From Candidatus Kapaibacterium sp. (GTDB lineage Bacteria > Bacteroidota > Ignavibacteria > Kapaibacteriales > UBA4661), in assembly GCA_025455065.1 (NCBI GenBank), contig JALONG010000003.1, forward strand, positions 62,001 to 126,000: 64,000 nucleotides of DNA, given 5' to 3'. Below, piece after piece: positions 53,357 through 62,311 of the stretch. The first letter of the stretch is position 1, and every line of letters begins with the position of its first letter. The position numbers and the translations under genes were made by a program. Below the pieces are notes generated by a model. The model had not been told where the DNA came from and searched no databases. It saw only the letters and a list, made by a program, of their open reading frames with translations.

Positions 53357-53638
53357 GGATTAACGTGCAGACAAACGGAACATTCAATAAAAAGACAGAT
53401 TATCGGTGAGGTATCTTTGTCAAGCAAGTATTTATCTGCTCTTTCGGTTTGAGCCTTACACAAAGAGCGGATGCTTGAAGAATAGGTGCTTTCGGCAAAC
53501 CTCTCGTAGAAGGTATAACGATACGGAGCTTACCGAAAAAATACAGAGCAATTTGTGCAATAGGCTTTACGCACCACCAACTTTTAAACCTTGATGCGTT
53601 GAGCTTTTATGCTAAAGGTAGCTAAGACGCGTACTTGC

Positions 53639-54856
53639 TTATTCCGGCAAGGCAGGGAATTCCAAGATAAAGGTTGAACCTTCGCCCGGTGCCGATTGGC
53701 AAGAAATGACACCATTCATAGCTTGTGTGAATTTTTGAGCAATATACAAACCCAACCCGGTTGAAGCCTCGTCTCCGGTTGGCTTCACCGACAGTTTTGC
53801 AAATTTGGTAAACATCGTTTGTATATCTTCATCGGTCAAGCCTTCCCCTTCGTTATGAATTTCACAACGCAATCGGTTGTTTTGCTTGGACAGTGTTAAC
53901 GTAACGGTTGTTCCCGGCGGCGAGTATTTGAGGGCGTTAGAAATAAGATTATCAAACACTTGCAACAAACTGTCGGAATTACCTTTCATTTTTGCAGAAA
54001 AGTTCTCTTGTACATTCAGCGCAAAACGAATATTTTTTATATCGGCTGAATAGTGTGAATGAATGTCTATCAAGTCCAGCAACATCGCCTCAACATCAAC
54101 AGGCGTGGTATCAAAACGGAAATTTCCTTCTTCAATAACACTCACATCCAACAAATTCCGAATGATGGAAAACATTCGTTCCGACGAGCGAACAATATTC
54201 CACAACATCACCTTCATACTCTCTACGGGCAGTTCGCTGTCTCTCCGCAAAAATTCTGCCAGCCCTTTAATAGTAGAAAGCGGGCTTTTTAAGTCGTGTG
54301 CGGCGATTTCGATAAACGTGTTTTTTTCGTTATTCAGCTTTGTCAGCCCATTGGTAATGACTTCTAAATATTTATTCTTTGCGGTTAGTAAATCTCGTGC
54401 GTGTTTAAGTTCGAGATGTGTGTGAACGCGGGCAAGGAGTTCCAGCGTATTGAATGGTTTGGTGATATAATCCACCGCTCCAAGTTTAAAACCATCAACG
54501 ACATCATAACTCTCTACTTTTGCTGTCAGAAAAATAATCGGAACATCACGAAACTGCGGATTTGCTTTGAGTTGCCGACACGCATCGAAACCGTTCATTT
54601 CGGGCATTTGAATATCCAGCAAAATCAAGTGGGGAACACGCTTTGCAGCTTGCTCCAACACTTGTTTCCCATTTTTTGCCGTTTCGACATTATAGCCCTT
54701 GTAACCAAGCACAGCTTTGACAATATTCAAATTGTCTTGTAAATCGTCAGCAATGAGAATCCATGTGTCTTTTGGATCAACCAGCGATTGTGGCATTTCC
54801 ACTGCGACAGGTGGTGCTGAACTTTGTGATGATAGCGATGGTGAAGTGGATTCCAT
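53639..54856 (-). CDS. Response regulator-histidine kinase hybrid
   Basis: A 405-aa two-component protein. An N-terminal receiver domain (residues 31-150: ILIADDLQDN, phosphorylatable Asp in LILLDIQMPEMNG, Lys in ITKPF) is fused to a coiled-coil linker, a HisKA domain (AAHDLKSPLSTIKGLAEF) and a HATPase (N-box DNLISNALKYSPPGTT, G-boxes GEGLTDED and STGLGLYIA). No membrane segment, so cytoplasmic. The receiver sits before the kinase, as in soluble sensors receiving signals from a partner. No cognate partner is adjacent. Confidence 0.93.
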   Translation of the reverse strand: MESTSPSLSSQSSAPPVAVEMPQSLVDPKDTWILIADDLQDNLNIVKAVLGYKGYNVETAKNGKQVLEQAAKRVPHLILLDIQMPEMNGFDACRQLKANPQFRDVPIIFLTAKVESYDVVDGFKLGAVDYITKPFNTLELLARVHTHLELKHARDLLTAKNKYLEVITNGLTKLNNEKNTFIEIAAHDLKSPLSTIKGLAEFLRRDSELPVESMKVMLWNIVRSSERMFSIIRNLLDVSVIEEGNFRFDTTPVDVEAMLLDLIDIHSHYSADIKNIRFALNVQENFSAKMKGNSDSLLQVFDNLISNALKYSPPGTTVTLTLSKQNNRLRCEIHNEGEGLTDEDIQTMFTKFAKLSVKPTGDEASTGLGLYIAQKFTQAMNGVISCQSAPGEGSTFILEFPALPE

Positions 54857-54938
54857 AAAAGCGTGCTGTATAAGGCGGGAATGAGAAGGTCACAGAACCT
54901 ATCAAATAAATTATTGGATTACCGAGTGTGCGATTTAA

Positions 54939-56807
54939 TTATCGAAAAATACTTATCATCTTCGTTGCAAATTGGGTTTGCTGCCCATTCACAAGTTCAA
55001 GATAGCAATAATAAATGCCACTTGCAAGATTATCTTCACGAAATGTGATGTTATACTCACCGCTTGCAAGCGTCTGTTGCAAAGGCTGCCCGACAACAAT
55101 TCCACGCACATCGCGTATAAGTATGCGCACGTGGCTTGTTGCAGCAACAGTAAAGCGAAACTGCATTTCGCCTTGACTTGGATTCGGCGAAACACTCAGC
55201 ATAATTCTATCTGCGCTGTTTTGCAAAGCGCTTCCGGTCGAAGCTGGCGTGGTAAAAATTCCGAATACAGATTGGGCAGAAGTATCGGAATTTTGTGCAA
55301 CAAATCGGTATATAAATGGACTATTGGGCTGAAGCCCCGTTAGTGTGGCTGTCACTGTTGTAGCAGTATCTTGCGCTGTAAATTGGCGTACTAAACGGCG
55401 ATTTTGTGGAGGCATGAGGGAAGAGAGCGCACTGCCCCACTCGACAAACACCTGCGTTGCAGAACCGTTCGGACGAACAAACGCAGAAACTGTCGCAGAT
55501 TGTGCGGATTCTACGGTAGCGGTGGGGGGGGCAATCACGGGCGGATTCATGTACGCAAAGACGCGGTTTCGATATGTTGCCAGCAAAGGATATTGCATAT
55601 TCCCCGGACAATCCGTTGCGCAGCCGTCACGGTGTCCCGAAATGTTGTTCAACGTGCGATTAGAATTTGCATGAAAACTTATCGCACGAGGATCTATACC
55701 GTTTACCGATGCCCTGTATGCCAAAAGCCGTACCAAACTTCGCTGCGCTGCTTCTGTTGGCGTGATGCTGTTAAAATCACCCAGCATACACACACCCATC
55801 GTTGCACGATTAAAGCCGCAAAAGTGCGCTCCTTGTGCATTGTCCATCGAATCAATCCACGCTCTGCCTTGGTAAATCACGCCTTGCGGGTCAATGAGCC
55901 AATTATAGCCAATGTCCGACCAACCATTGGAATTTACGTGAAAATTCCATACACCGCGCACTGCTGCTGCCCAATCAGTTATGTCGTTGCCCGGACTGAA
56001 GGAATGATGCACGATAAGGTGCGTTGGAATAGTTGGCGTAAGTGTGTTTGGACCGCTTGTTTGCCCCCAGGGGCAGCCCCATTGAGTGCGCGTAAGGAAG
56101 ACAGGGCGAGGGATACGAGAATTTTGCAAGGTAGCCGAATTTTTCTCTGTCCACGAAAATACCGTCAAAGCCTCGCGCATACGTGCCTGTTCCTCTGCGC
56201 TTGTTTTTCCCGGATTATGGAGCAAACATTGATAGTGCCGAATCACAGGCGCAATGCGTGTTGCAGAGCGTTGAAGTTCAATTTTTACCTCAACCGAGCG
56301 CGTAGTAGCAGGAAGTGTTGCGACGTGAGTGCGTAGCGTGAGATGTCCCAACAATGCCCCAAACGCCTCTTCCGGCGTAATGCCTTCGGTTTCGTCTTCG
56401 GTGTGTGTGTCGAAAGGGAGAAGTTGCCATGCGCTTTCCGGCATCGAAACTTCGGTATTCGAGGTTGATTCTTGCCTTGCACGAACGAACACGCGGACAT
56501 TTTCTGCATTTGCGTTGTCGAGTTTAAGCGTAATACCACACATCACAAAAGGTGCTTCGTTGCTGCGTTGCACGTCCTCCTGAAAAACAATGACCCCACG
56601 CGAGAGTTTCTGAGACACTATCGCCAAACCTCGTTTTGCTACGTTTATATCCAGCAACGTTTTGTCAAGCAAACGCACATTTTCAAGCCCTGCATTATGT
56701 TCAAAGTCCCGAACAATGCGCTGTGAACTTGGTTGCGCTTGCAGCATCGTGCCCCAAATCACCATCGCAACAACAGCCGACAGCAGGGATTTGATGTGGT
56801 TTTTCAT
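54939..56807 (-). CDS. T9SS-exported peptidoglycan amidase (PGRP type)
   Basis: Secreted N-acetylmuramoyl-L-alanine amidase. The 622-aa protein has a signal peptide (LLSAVVAMVIWGTMLQAQ), an N-terminal unknown region, a peptidoglycan-recognition amidase domain at about residues 235-415 (THLIVHHSF with zinc His, IGYNWLIDPQGVIYQGR, and HRDGCATDCPG for the last zinc ligands), a fibronectin type III-like module (LTGLQPNSPFIYRFVAQ), and a type IX sorting domain (GLVVGQPLQ-like region to SGIYYCYLELVNG). Expected outside the outer membrane or surface-bound; it could act on other bacteria's wall or its own. Confidence 0.9.
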   Translation of the reverse strand: MKNHIKSLLSAVVAMVIWGTMLQAQPSSQRIVRDFEHNAGLENVRLLDKTLLDINVAKRGLAIVSQKLSRGVIVFQEDVQRSNEAPFVMCGITLKLDNANAENVRVFVRARQESTSNTEVSMPESAWQLLPFDTHTEDETEGITPEEAFGALLGHLTLRTHVATLPATTRSVEVKIELQRSATRIAPVIRHYQCLLHNPGKTSAEEQARMREALTVFSWTEKNSATLQNSRIPRPVFLTRTQWGCPWGQTSGPNTLTPTIPTHLIVHHSFSPGNDITDWAAAVRGVWNFHVNSNGWSDIGYNWLIDPQGVIYQGRAWIDSMDNAQGAHFCGFNRATMGVCMLGDFNSITPTEAAQRSLVRLLAYRASVNGIDPRAISFHANSNRTLNNISGHRDGCATDCPGNMQYPLLATYRNRVFAYMNPPVIAPPTATVESAQSATVSAFVRPNGSATQVFVEWGSALSSLMPPQNRRLVRQFTAQDTATTVTATLTGLQPNSPFIYRFVAQNSDTSAQSVFGIFTTPASTGSALQNSADRIMLSVSPNPSQGEMQFRFTVAATSHVRILIRDVRGIVVGQPLQQTLASGEYNITFREDNLASGIYYCYLELVNGQQTQFATKMISIFR

Positions 56808-56865
56808 ACATTTGCCTCAGAAAAAAATATCGAATTGCGCTCAAGTTTTGCGTATGAGTTCACAT

Positions 56866-57501
56866 TTACATTGCTTTTTTCAATTCGCCCAAGAAGCCTT
56901 CTTTGTTGGTCGAACCGTCAATTCGCTGAACAATTTTGCCGTCTTTGCCGAAAATAAATGTGGTCGGAATCGCTTGAACTTCGCCATACAAGCCGGAAAG
57001 CGGCTGAATGAGTTTTGCGTCGCCCACAAGATTGATGTAGTTGATATTGCTTTTGTTAGCGTACGCAGAAACAAGTTTTTCTGCGGCAGAGGCTTTGTCT
57101 TCATTTTCCAGCGCAATGCCGATAAATACAACCTTGTCGCCATGTTCTTTGGCAAGTTCGATAATGTCGGGAATCTCACGGCGGCAGGGCGGACACCAAG
57201 TAGCCCAATAATTCAAAAAGACGGTTTTGCCTTTGGTATATTCGGAAAATTTCACCTCCTTGCCGTCCATTGTCCATGAAAAATCAGGCATCACGGGAGA
57301 TTTTGCCATCTGGACATTTTTGAGCGTATAAACTTTCGCCCCGGAAAGTACTGTTGAAGCGGCTTGGTTACTTGTTGTTTGCGACGGTGCTACCTTTTTT
57401 TTCTGTTGTGCTTCTGCGTCATTGTTGGTGCAACCGAGCAGAATAAATGCGCTCAAAGCGGCTATGGAAGCAGTTTTGCGAAGTGTGGAGGAGAAGAACA
57501 T
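56866..57501 (-). CDS. TlpA-like thioredoxin lipoprotein
   Basis: A 211-aa periplasmic thiol-disulfide protein. Lipobox LLGC (Cys at about residue 24) follows a signal peptide, so it is probably lipid-anchored. After a linker comes a thioredoxin fold with LNYWATWCPPCRREIPDIIE (WCPPC) and the cis-Pro region AIPTTFIFGKDGK. It is likely a reductase for apocytochrome or cysteine pairs. The next gene on the strand is the T9SS amidase, 58 bases away. Confidence 0.93.
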   Translation of the reverse strand: MFFSSTLRKTASIAALSAFILLGCTNNDAEAQQKKKVAPSQTTSNQAASTVLSGAKVYTLKNVQMAKSPVMPDFSWTMDGKEVKFSEYTKGKTVFLNYWATWCPPCRREIPDIIELAKEHGDKVVFIGIALENEDKASAAEKLVSAYANKSNINYINLVGDAKLIQPLSGLYGEVQAIPTTFIFGKDGKIVQRIDGSTNKEGFLGELKKAM

Positions 57502-57649
57502 AAACAGGAAAAAGAGTAAAAAAAGAACGATTTTTTGTGTAACGAATTTAGCAAAAAAATAGCGTAAACAGGTGAAAAAAGAGGCATGAGCAATAATTCT
57601 CCAAAAGGAGGCGCAAGGTCACAGACAGTTTACCACAAAAGCGATTTAT

Positions 57650-58582
57650 TTATTGAAATTCCCCGTGAATATCCCCTCGAAAGCCCCGTAAAAACTCGCT
57701 CGCAGCCATAACACGTTTTCCTTCCGGCTGTATTTCGCCAAGTTGAACAGCGCCTTGCAAGCAGCCTACAAGCCATTCTCCGCTTTCGATGCGATATTCT
57801 CCCACCTTCAAATTTGCTGCACCTTCGTGGTCTGCTAGGCTACAACGTATGATTTTAAGCGTCTTTCCGTCAGGTAACGTCGTCCATGCGCCCGGGTGAG
57901 GCGATAAACCGTGAATCTGATTTCGCACTGCACGTGCCGATTTGTTCCAATCTATATGACAGTTTTCGCGGAAAAGTTTCGGCGCTTTGGTGGCTTCGCT
58001 GTCATTTTGCGGCAAAGGCTTGGCAGTGCCGGACGCAAGCATTTGACAGGTCTCTAGGGCAAGTTCCGCACCAAGCAGCATGAGAACATCGTGAAGTTCT
58101 CCCGTTGTCATGCCGTCGGTGATAGGTGTGGTGCGCCTTCCCAGCATTGCTCCTGTATCCACGCCGTCCGCAAGCAAAAATGACGTTACGCCGGATTCCG
58201 TTTCGCCACTCATAATTGCCCAATGAATCGGCGCTGCACCGCGATATTTCGGCAATAAACTCCCATGAATGTTAAAGGCACCAAGTCGCGCTGCGGTATA
58301 GACTTCTCGCGGTAAAATACGAAAAGCAACAACAGCGATAATGTCAGGATTGAGCACTTTAAGTTCCTCCTGAAATGCAGCATCGTTCAACGATTCGGGC
58401 TGTAAGATAGTGGTAATACCAAGTTCCAGCGCTGCTTTTTTTACCGCCGAGGGCTGCACTTCCAAACCGCGCCCTTTCGGTTTGTCCGGCACCGTTACAA
58501 CCGCCTTCACGGGAAATTGTGCGTGAATTGCTCGCAGCGAAGCAACGGCAAAATCCGGTGTTCCCATAAAAACAATGTTCAT
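57650..58582 (-). CDS. fmt: Methionyl-tRNA formyltransferase
   Basis: Formylates initiator Met-tRNA. The 310-aa protein has MNIVFMGTPDFAVASL, the formyltransferase core with NIHGSLLPKYRGAAPIHWAI, GETESGVTSFLLADGVDTG, and the C-terminal OB-fold domain (RNQIHGLSPHPGAWTTL). Catalytic Asn-His-Asp are present (NIHGSLLP and GVDTG). Length is typical. It lies 26 bases downstream of trpS on the same strand; def is not present in the window. Confidence 0.96.
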   Translation of the reverse strand: MNIVFMGTPDFAVASLRAIHAQFPVKAVVTVPDKPKGRGLEVQPSAVKKAALELGITTILQPESLNDAAFQEELKVLNPDIIAVVAFRILPREVYTAARLGAFNIHGSLLPKYRGAAPIHWAIMSGETESGVTSFLLADGVDTGAMLGRRTTPITDGMTTGELHDVLMLLGAELALETCQMLASGTAKPLPQNDSEATKAPKLFRENCHIDWNKSARAVRNQIHGLSPHPGAWTTLPDGKTLKIIRCSLADHEGAANLKVGEYRIESGEWLVGCLQGAVQLGEIQPEGKRVMAASEFLRGFRGDIHGEFQ

Positions 58583-58608
58583 CCCAAACGGCTCCTTTAC
58601 CTATTTTT

Positions 58609-59640
58609 TTACTCAAGTTCAACAATGCCCATTTTTTTATACGCTTTTCTGAGCGTCCGCATAGCACGGCGATTTGCTTCTTCTGCACCTTTTTTCAGAA
58701 TGGTATTGAGCGTAGTTTTGTCGTTACGAATCTCGTGGAAACGTTTGCCGATTGGCTCTACCATTGCCACCATCGCATCGGCAAGTTCCGCCTTAAATTC
58801 CGCATAACCTTTTCCTGCGAAATGCTGCTCTGCCGCTTCCACACTTGTTTCTGTGGCAACACCGTAAAGTTCCAGCAAGTTCGTCAATGCGGGGCGGTCG
58901 TCTCCGGCGCGAACTTCCGAGCCGGAATCCGTAACGGCGCGTTTGATTTTGTTGCGAATTTCGTCGGCTGTATCGGTCAGAAAAATCGTTGCTTTCGGAT
59001 TGTCGTCCGACTTCGACATTTTTTTCGACGGGTCTTGCAAACTCATCACTCGTGCGCCAACTTTGGGAATAAAGACTTCCGGCACCGTGAAAGTGTTGGA
59101 ATAGTAATGGTTAAAGCGCTCTGCGAGATTGCGCGTGAGTTCCAAATGCTGCTTTTGGTCTTCACCGACGGGAACAAGATTTGCCTGATAAAGAAGAATA
59201 TCTGCTGCTTGCAAGACAGGATAGGTGAATAGACCAACTGTCGCGCTGTGTTTTTCCGATTTCTCTTTGAACTGCGTCATTTTCTGACATTCACCCATGG
59301 ATGCAAAGCAATTCAGTAACCATGCGCACTGTGCGTGTGCCGGAACGTGCGATTGAACGAACACAACACTTTTTTCGGGGTCAATGCCGCTTGCAACATA
59401 CATTGCAGCGACATCCAGCGTTTGTTTCCGCAAAGCCGCCGGCTCAGGGCGAATAGTCAATGCGTGCATATCCACAACACCATAGACACAATCATAATCT
59501 CGTTGCAGTTCCACCCAGTTTTTCAGCGCTCCGATGTAATTACCAATCGTTAGACCACCTCCCGCGCCGCTTGTCGGCTGCATTGCACTAAAAATGACGG
59601 GGCGTTTTGGGGTTTGTTCTTGTTGTGCTGGTATAGTCAT
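58609..59640 (-). CDS. trpS: Tryptophanyl-tRNA synthetase
   Basis: Charges tRNA-Trp. The 343-aa class I synthetase starts with RPVIFSAMQPTSGAGGGLTIGN (HIGH-like position reads LTIGNYIG) and has VFVQSHVPAHAQCAWLLNCF, NLVPVGEDQKQHLELTRNLA and the KMSKS motif (SKKMSKSDDNPKATI) near residue 198. ATG at 59640 preferred over one at 59655. A promoter lies at 59715-59745. It heads the trpS-fmt pair. Confidence 0.96.
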   Translation of the reverse strand: MTIPAQQEQTPKRPVIFSAMQPTSGAGGGLTIGNYIGALKNWVELQRDYDCVYGVVDMHALTIRPEPAALRKQTLDVAAMYVASGIDPEKSVVFVQSHVPAHAQCAWLLNCFASMGECQKMTQFKEKSEKHSATVGLFTYPVLQAADILLYQANLVPVGEDQKQHLELTRNLAERFNHYYSNTFTVPEVFIPKVGARVMSLQDPSKKMSKSDDNPKATIFLTDTADEIRNKIKRAVTDSGSEVRAGDDRPALTNLLELYGVATETSVEAAEQHFAGKGYAEFKAELADAMVAMVEPIGKRFHEIRNDKTTLNTILKKGAEEANRRAMRTLRKAYKKMGIVELE

Positions 59641-59714
59641 GAAAAAAATGCTCAACAGGAAAATTTTTTGATATTTTGAACATCGTCAATGATGCACAAA
59701 CGTTATTGAAAGTG

Positions 59715-59745
59715 CTAAGATACTACATTTTACGCCGAGTTCAAA
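59715..59745 (-). promoter_or_regulatory. Promoter of trpS
   Basis: On the minus strand TTTG (59745-59742), 19 bases, TATCTTAG (59722-59715): one mismatch to TTTG-N19-21-TAnnTTTG. Also readable as TTGAAC-N16-TATCTT. It gives a leader of about 70 bases before trpS. The spacing agrees with the promoters of rpsR, topA and the Rrf2 gene. Confidence 0.6.
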
Positions 59746-59792
59746 GTCTATCAGTTTTTTCAAACAGTGTGACTCCATCGTAATAATTCTTC

Positions 59793-59832
59793 AACAAAAA
59801 AAGCGGCAAGGCTTATGAAACCTTGCCGCTTT
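59793..59832 (-). terminator. Terminator after the second EF-G gene
   Basis: A 12-bp stem (59800-59811 with 59821-59832, AAAGCGGCAAGG and complement) with a 9-base loop. On the minus strand it is followed by TTTTTTTGTTG, a real T-run. It lies about 40 bases after the EF-G stop at 59871, and before trpS. Confidence 0.88.
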
Positions 59833-59870
59833 GTGTTTTTGCAGAATGCCCCGAGCAGGAACAATAACGA

Positions 59871-61985
59871 TTATGCGTTACCTTCCGAGCGGCGTTTTTG
59901 ATATTCTTTTGTCATTTCTTCCTGAATGGATTTCGGTACTTGCGAGTATTTCGCAAATTCCATCGAAAACTCGCCTTTGCCCTGTGTTGCAGAGCGGAGG
60001 TCGGTGGAATAACCGAACATCTCGGAAAGCGGTACTTCCGCATTGACAACAACGTAGTTGCCGTCGGTGTCTGTACCCATGATCACTCCGCGACGCTGGT
60101 TCAACTGACCGATAACCTGACCTTGGAACTCGTCCGGTACAGAAATTTCTACGTTCATAATCGGTTCCAAAATCACCGGACCGGCATCTTTGTAGAACTC
60201 ACGGACAGCAGTCATCGCTGCAACTTTGAACGCCATTTCCGAAGAATCCACCGAGTGATATGCACCGTCGTTCAAGACAACGCGCACACCCATTACCGGC
60301 TGACCGATGAGCTGACCGGTCAAGAACTGCTCGGCAAAACCTTTGTCGCAAGCAGGGATGTATTCACGCGGAATAACACCACCAACGATTTCATCAACAA
60401 ATTCATAGTTTTTATCGCCTTCAAGTTCCGCAGGCTCGAAGTATCCAGCAACACGACCAAATTGACCAGAGCCACCGGTTTGTTTTTTGTGGGTATAGTT
60501 GAAGTCTGCACGTTTGGTGAGCGCTTCGCGGAAAGCTACTTTCGGCTTACCAACGTTTACTTCGCAGTTGTATTCTCGCTTGATACGCTCAATGTAAATT
60601 TCCAAGTGCAGTTCGCCCATACCTTTGATGATGGTTTCGCCGCTCTCTTCGTCGCGGTACACGCGGAAGGTAGGGTCTTCTTTGGTAAAGCGGTTGAGCG
60701 CTTTGGAGAAGTTCACCTGACCGGATTTATCTTTCGGCGAAACAGCCAATTCAATAACCGGATTCGGTACAAACATGGAGGACATTGTTACGTTTTGCTT
60801 GCCGTCGGTGAAAGTGTCGCCCGAAGCGCAATCCACACCGAAGAGCGCCACGATGTCACCTGCTTGCGCAGAATCAATCTCGTTCATCTCGGCAGAGTGC
60901 ATCCGCACAAGGCGCGGAACTTTCACTTTTTTGTCATTGACCATGTTAATAATTGTGTCGCCTTTGCTCACTTTGCCTTGATAAATGCGCATATAGGTTA
61001 GCTGACCGTATTTGCCGTCTTCAAGTTTGAAAGCAAGCATAACGAGCGGCTTCGACGGGTCGGATTTAAGCTCGATTTTTGCTTCGTTGTTATCTTGGTC
61101 AAGTGCTTCGATTTTGGTTTCCGGTGGGCTGGGAAGATAGCTGATAACACCGTCGAGCAAGGTTTGAACGCCTTTGTTTTTGTATGCCGAACCAACGAAC
61201 ACCGGTGTAAGTTTCAGCGAAAGCGTACCTTTGCGAATAGCAGCTGTGATTTCCGCTTCGGTGATTGCATCTTCTTGTTCACCCAAGAATTTTTCCATGA
61301 TTGCGTCATCAAAATCAGAAACTGCTTCGACAAGTTTGTGACGGCGCTCTTTTGCGTCAGCAAGGAGGTCTGCCGGAATGTCGGTGTAGCGGATGTTTTC
61401 GCCGGATTCGCCGTCGAAGTAAACCGCTTTCATTTTCACAAGGTCAATAATGCCACCAAAATCAGCCTCACGACCGATAGGTGCTGTTACCATGACCGCA
61501 TTGTGATTAAGTTTTTCACGGAGTTGGCTGACAACTTTATCAGCATTTGCGCCCGCTCTATCCATTTTGTTGATGAATGCAACACGCGGAACGCTGTAAC
61601 GGCGCATTTGGCGATCTACCGTGATAGATTGGCTCTGAACGCCCGAAACAGAACAAAGTACCAACACTGCACCATCAAGAACGCGCAAAGCACGTTCTAC
61701 CTCAACCGTAAAGTCCACGTGACCGGGAGTGTCAATGAGGTTGATGTTGTAATCGCCCCACATACAGTAGGTAGCTGCGGATTGAATCGTAATACCTTTT
61801 TCGCGCTCCAAATCCATGGAGTCCATTTTCGCACCAACGCCGTCTTTTCCACGAACTTCGTGGATAGCGTGAATACGACCTGTGTAAAACAGGATGCGCT
61901 CGGAAAGGGTGGTTTTGCCGGAGTCAATGTGCGCAGAAATACCGATATTGCGCACCTTCTCAAGGGGAACTGCGGTGGAGGACAT
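59871..61985 (-). CDS. Elongation factor G, second type (mtEFG1/spdEFG1-like)
   Basis: A 704-aa translational GTPase with G1 AHIDSGKT (18-25), switch I segment [17 protein letters not shown] (42-58), DTPGH (85-89) and NKMD (139-142), then domains II-V ([12 protein letters not shown] for domain IV start). The Ser-containing P-loop neighbourhood, [13 protein letters not shown] and [13 protein letters not shown] resemble mitochondrial EF-G1 and the spirochaete-planctomycete spdEFG1 group, where it does translocation while the partner recycles ribosomes. It is monocistronic with its own terminator. Role here inferred. Confidence 0.93.
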   Translation of the reverse strand: MSSTAVPLEKVRNIGISAHIDSGKTTLSERILFYTGRIHAIHEVRGKDGVGAKMDSMDLEREKGITIQSAATYCMWGDYNINLIDTPGHVDFTVEVERALRVLDGAVLVLCSVSGVQSQSITVDRQMRRYSVPRVAFINKMDRAGANADKVVSQLREKLNHNAVMVTAPIGREADFGGIIDLVKMKAVYFDGESGENIRYTDIPADLLADAKERRHKLVEAVSDFDDAIMEKFLGEQEDAITEAEITAAIRKGTLSLKLTPVFVGSAYKNKGVQTLLDGVISYLPSPPETKIEALDQDNNEAKIELKSDPSKPLVMLAFKLEDGKYGQLTYMRIYQGKVSKGDTIINMVNDKKVKVPRLVRMHSAEMNEIDSAQAGDIVALFGVDCASGDTFTDGKQNVTMSSMFVPNPVIELAVSPKDKSGQVNFSKALNRFTKEDPTFRVYRDEESGETIIKGMGELHLEIYIERIKREYNCEVNVGKPKVAFREALTKRADFNYTHKKQTGGSGQFGRVAGYFEPAELEGDKNYEFVDEIVGGVIPREYIPACDKGFAEQFLTGQLIGQPVMGVRVVLNDGAYHSVDSSEMAFKVAAMTAVREFYKDAGPVILEPIMNVEISVPDEFQGQVIGQLNQRRGVIMGTDTDGNYVVVNAEVPLSEMFGYSTDLRSATQGKGEFSMEFAKYSQVPKSIQEEMTKEYQKRRSEGNA

Positions 61986-62311
61986 GATACTTGCTCTAAA
62001 AAACGTAAAAAAAGAAAAATGAATGAGTTATTTGCATTGAAATTTTCTCGCCGCACCGGACGGAAAAGATTACTAAATTACAATTTTTCTTTGACAAAAC
62101 CTAATTTTCCACAGTTTTAGTTCCAAACCGCATCGTTGGTACACTTCTTGATGTGCCTTCTGAAGCGGAGGAGGGATTTTTTTATGTTCTTCCCTGCCTT
62201 TCGCAAGAAAAGCCTTTGACGAAATCGGAAAAGGTTTGTAGATTTATTTCCAAGCAATTTTTTATTTTCGGCTTTCCCAAACTTTGCAGACAAGACTTTT
62301 TTCACTTCATT
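61986..62311. other. Divergent intergenic region between second EF-G and topA
   Basis: 326 bases, AT-rich, between the start codons of two divergent genes. It contains the topA promoter at 62216-62244 and a weaker candidate for the EF-G gene on the minus strand (TTGTCA near 62096, then TAGTAA about 16 bases on). No ORF, tRNA or long hairpin was seen. A near-dyad of GGAGGAGGG type lies near 62165-62175. Confidence 0.55.
62216..62244 (+). promoter_or_regulatory. Promoter of topA
   Basis: TTGACG (62216-62221), 17 bases, TAGATT (62239-62244): a sigma-70-like promoter with standard spacing. As the Bacteroidota pattern it reads TTTG-N20-TAGATTTA, one mismatch. The predicted start of transcription is near 62251, about 60 bases before the topA ATG. 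Confidence 0.6.

Noticed and set aside
59898-62120. Long plus-strand open frames opposite the second EF-G gene
   Set aside because: Both are shadows of the EF-G codons; the sequence is low-complexity Phe/Cys/His-rich and unlike any family.
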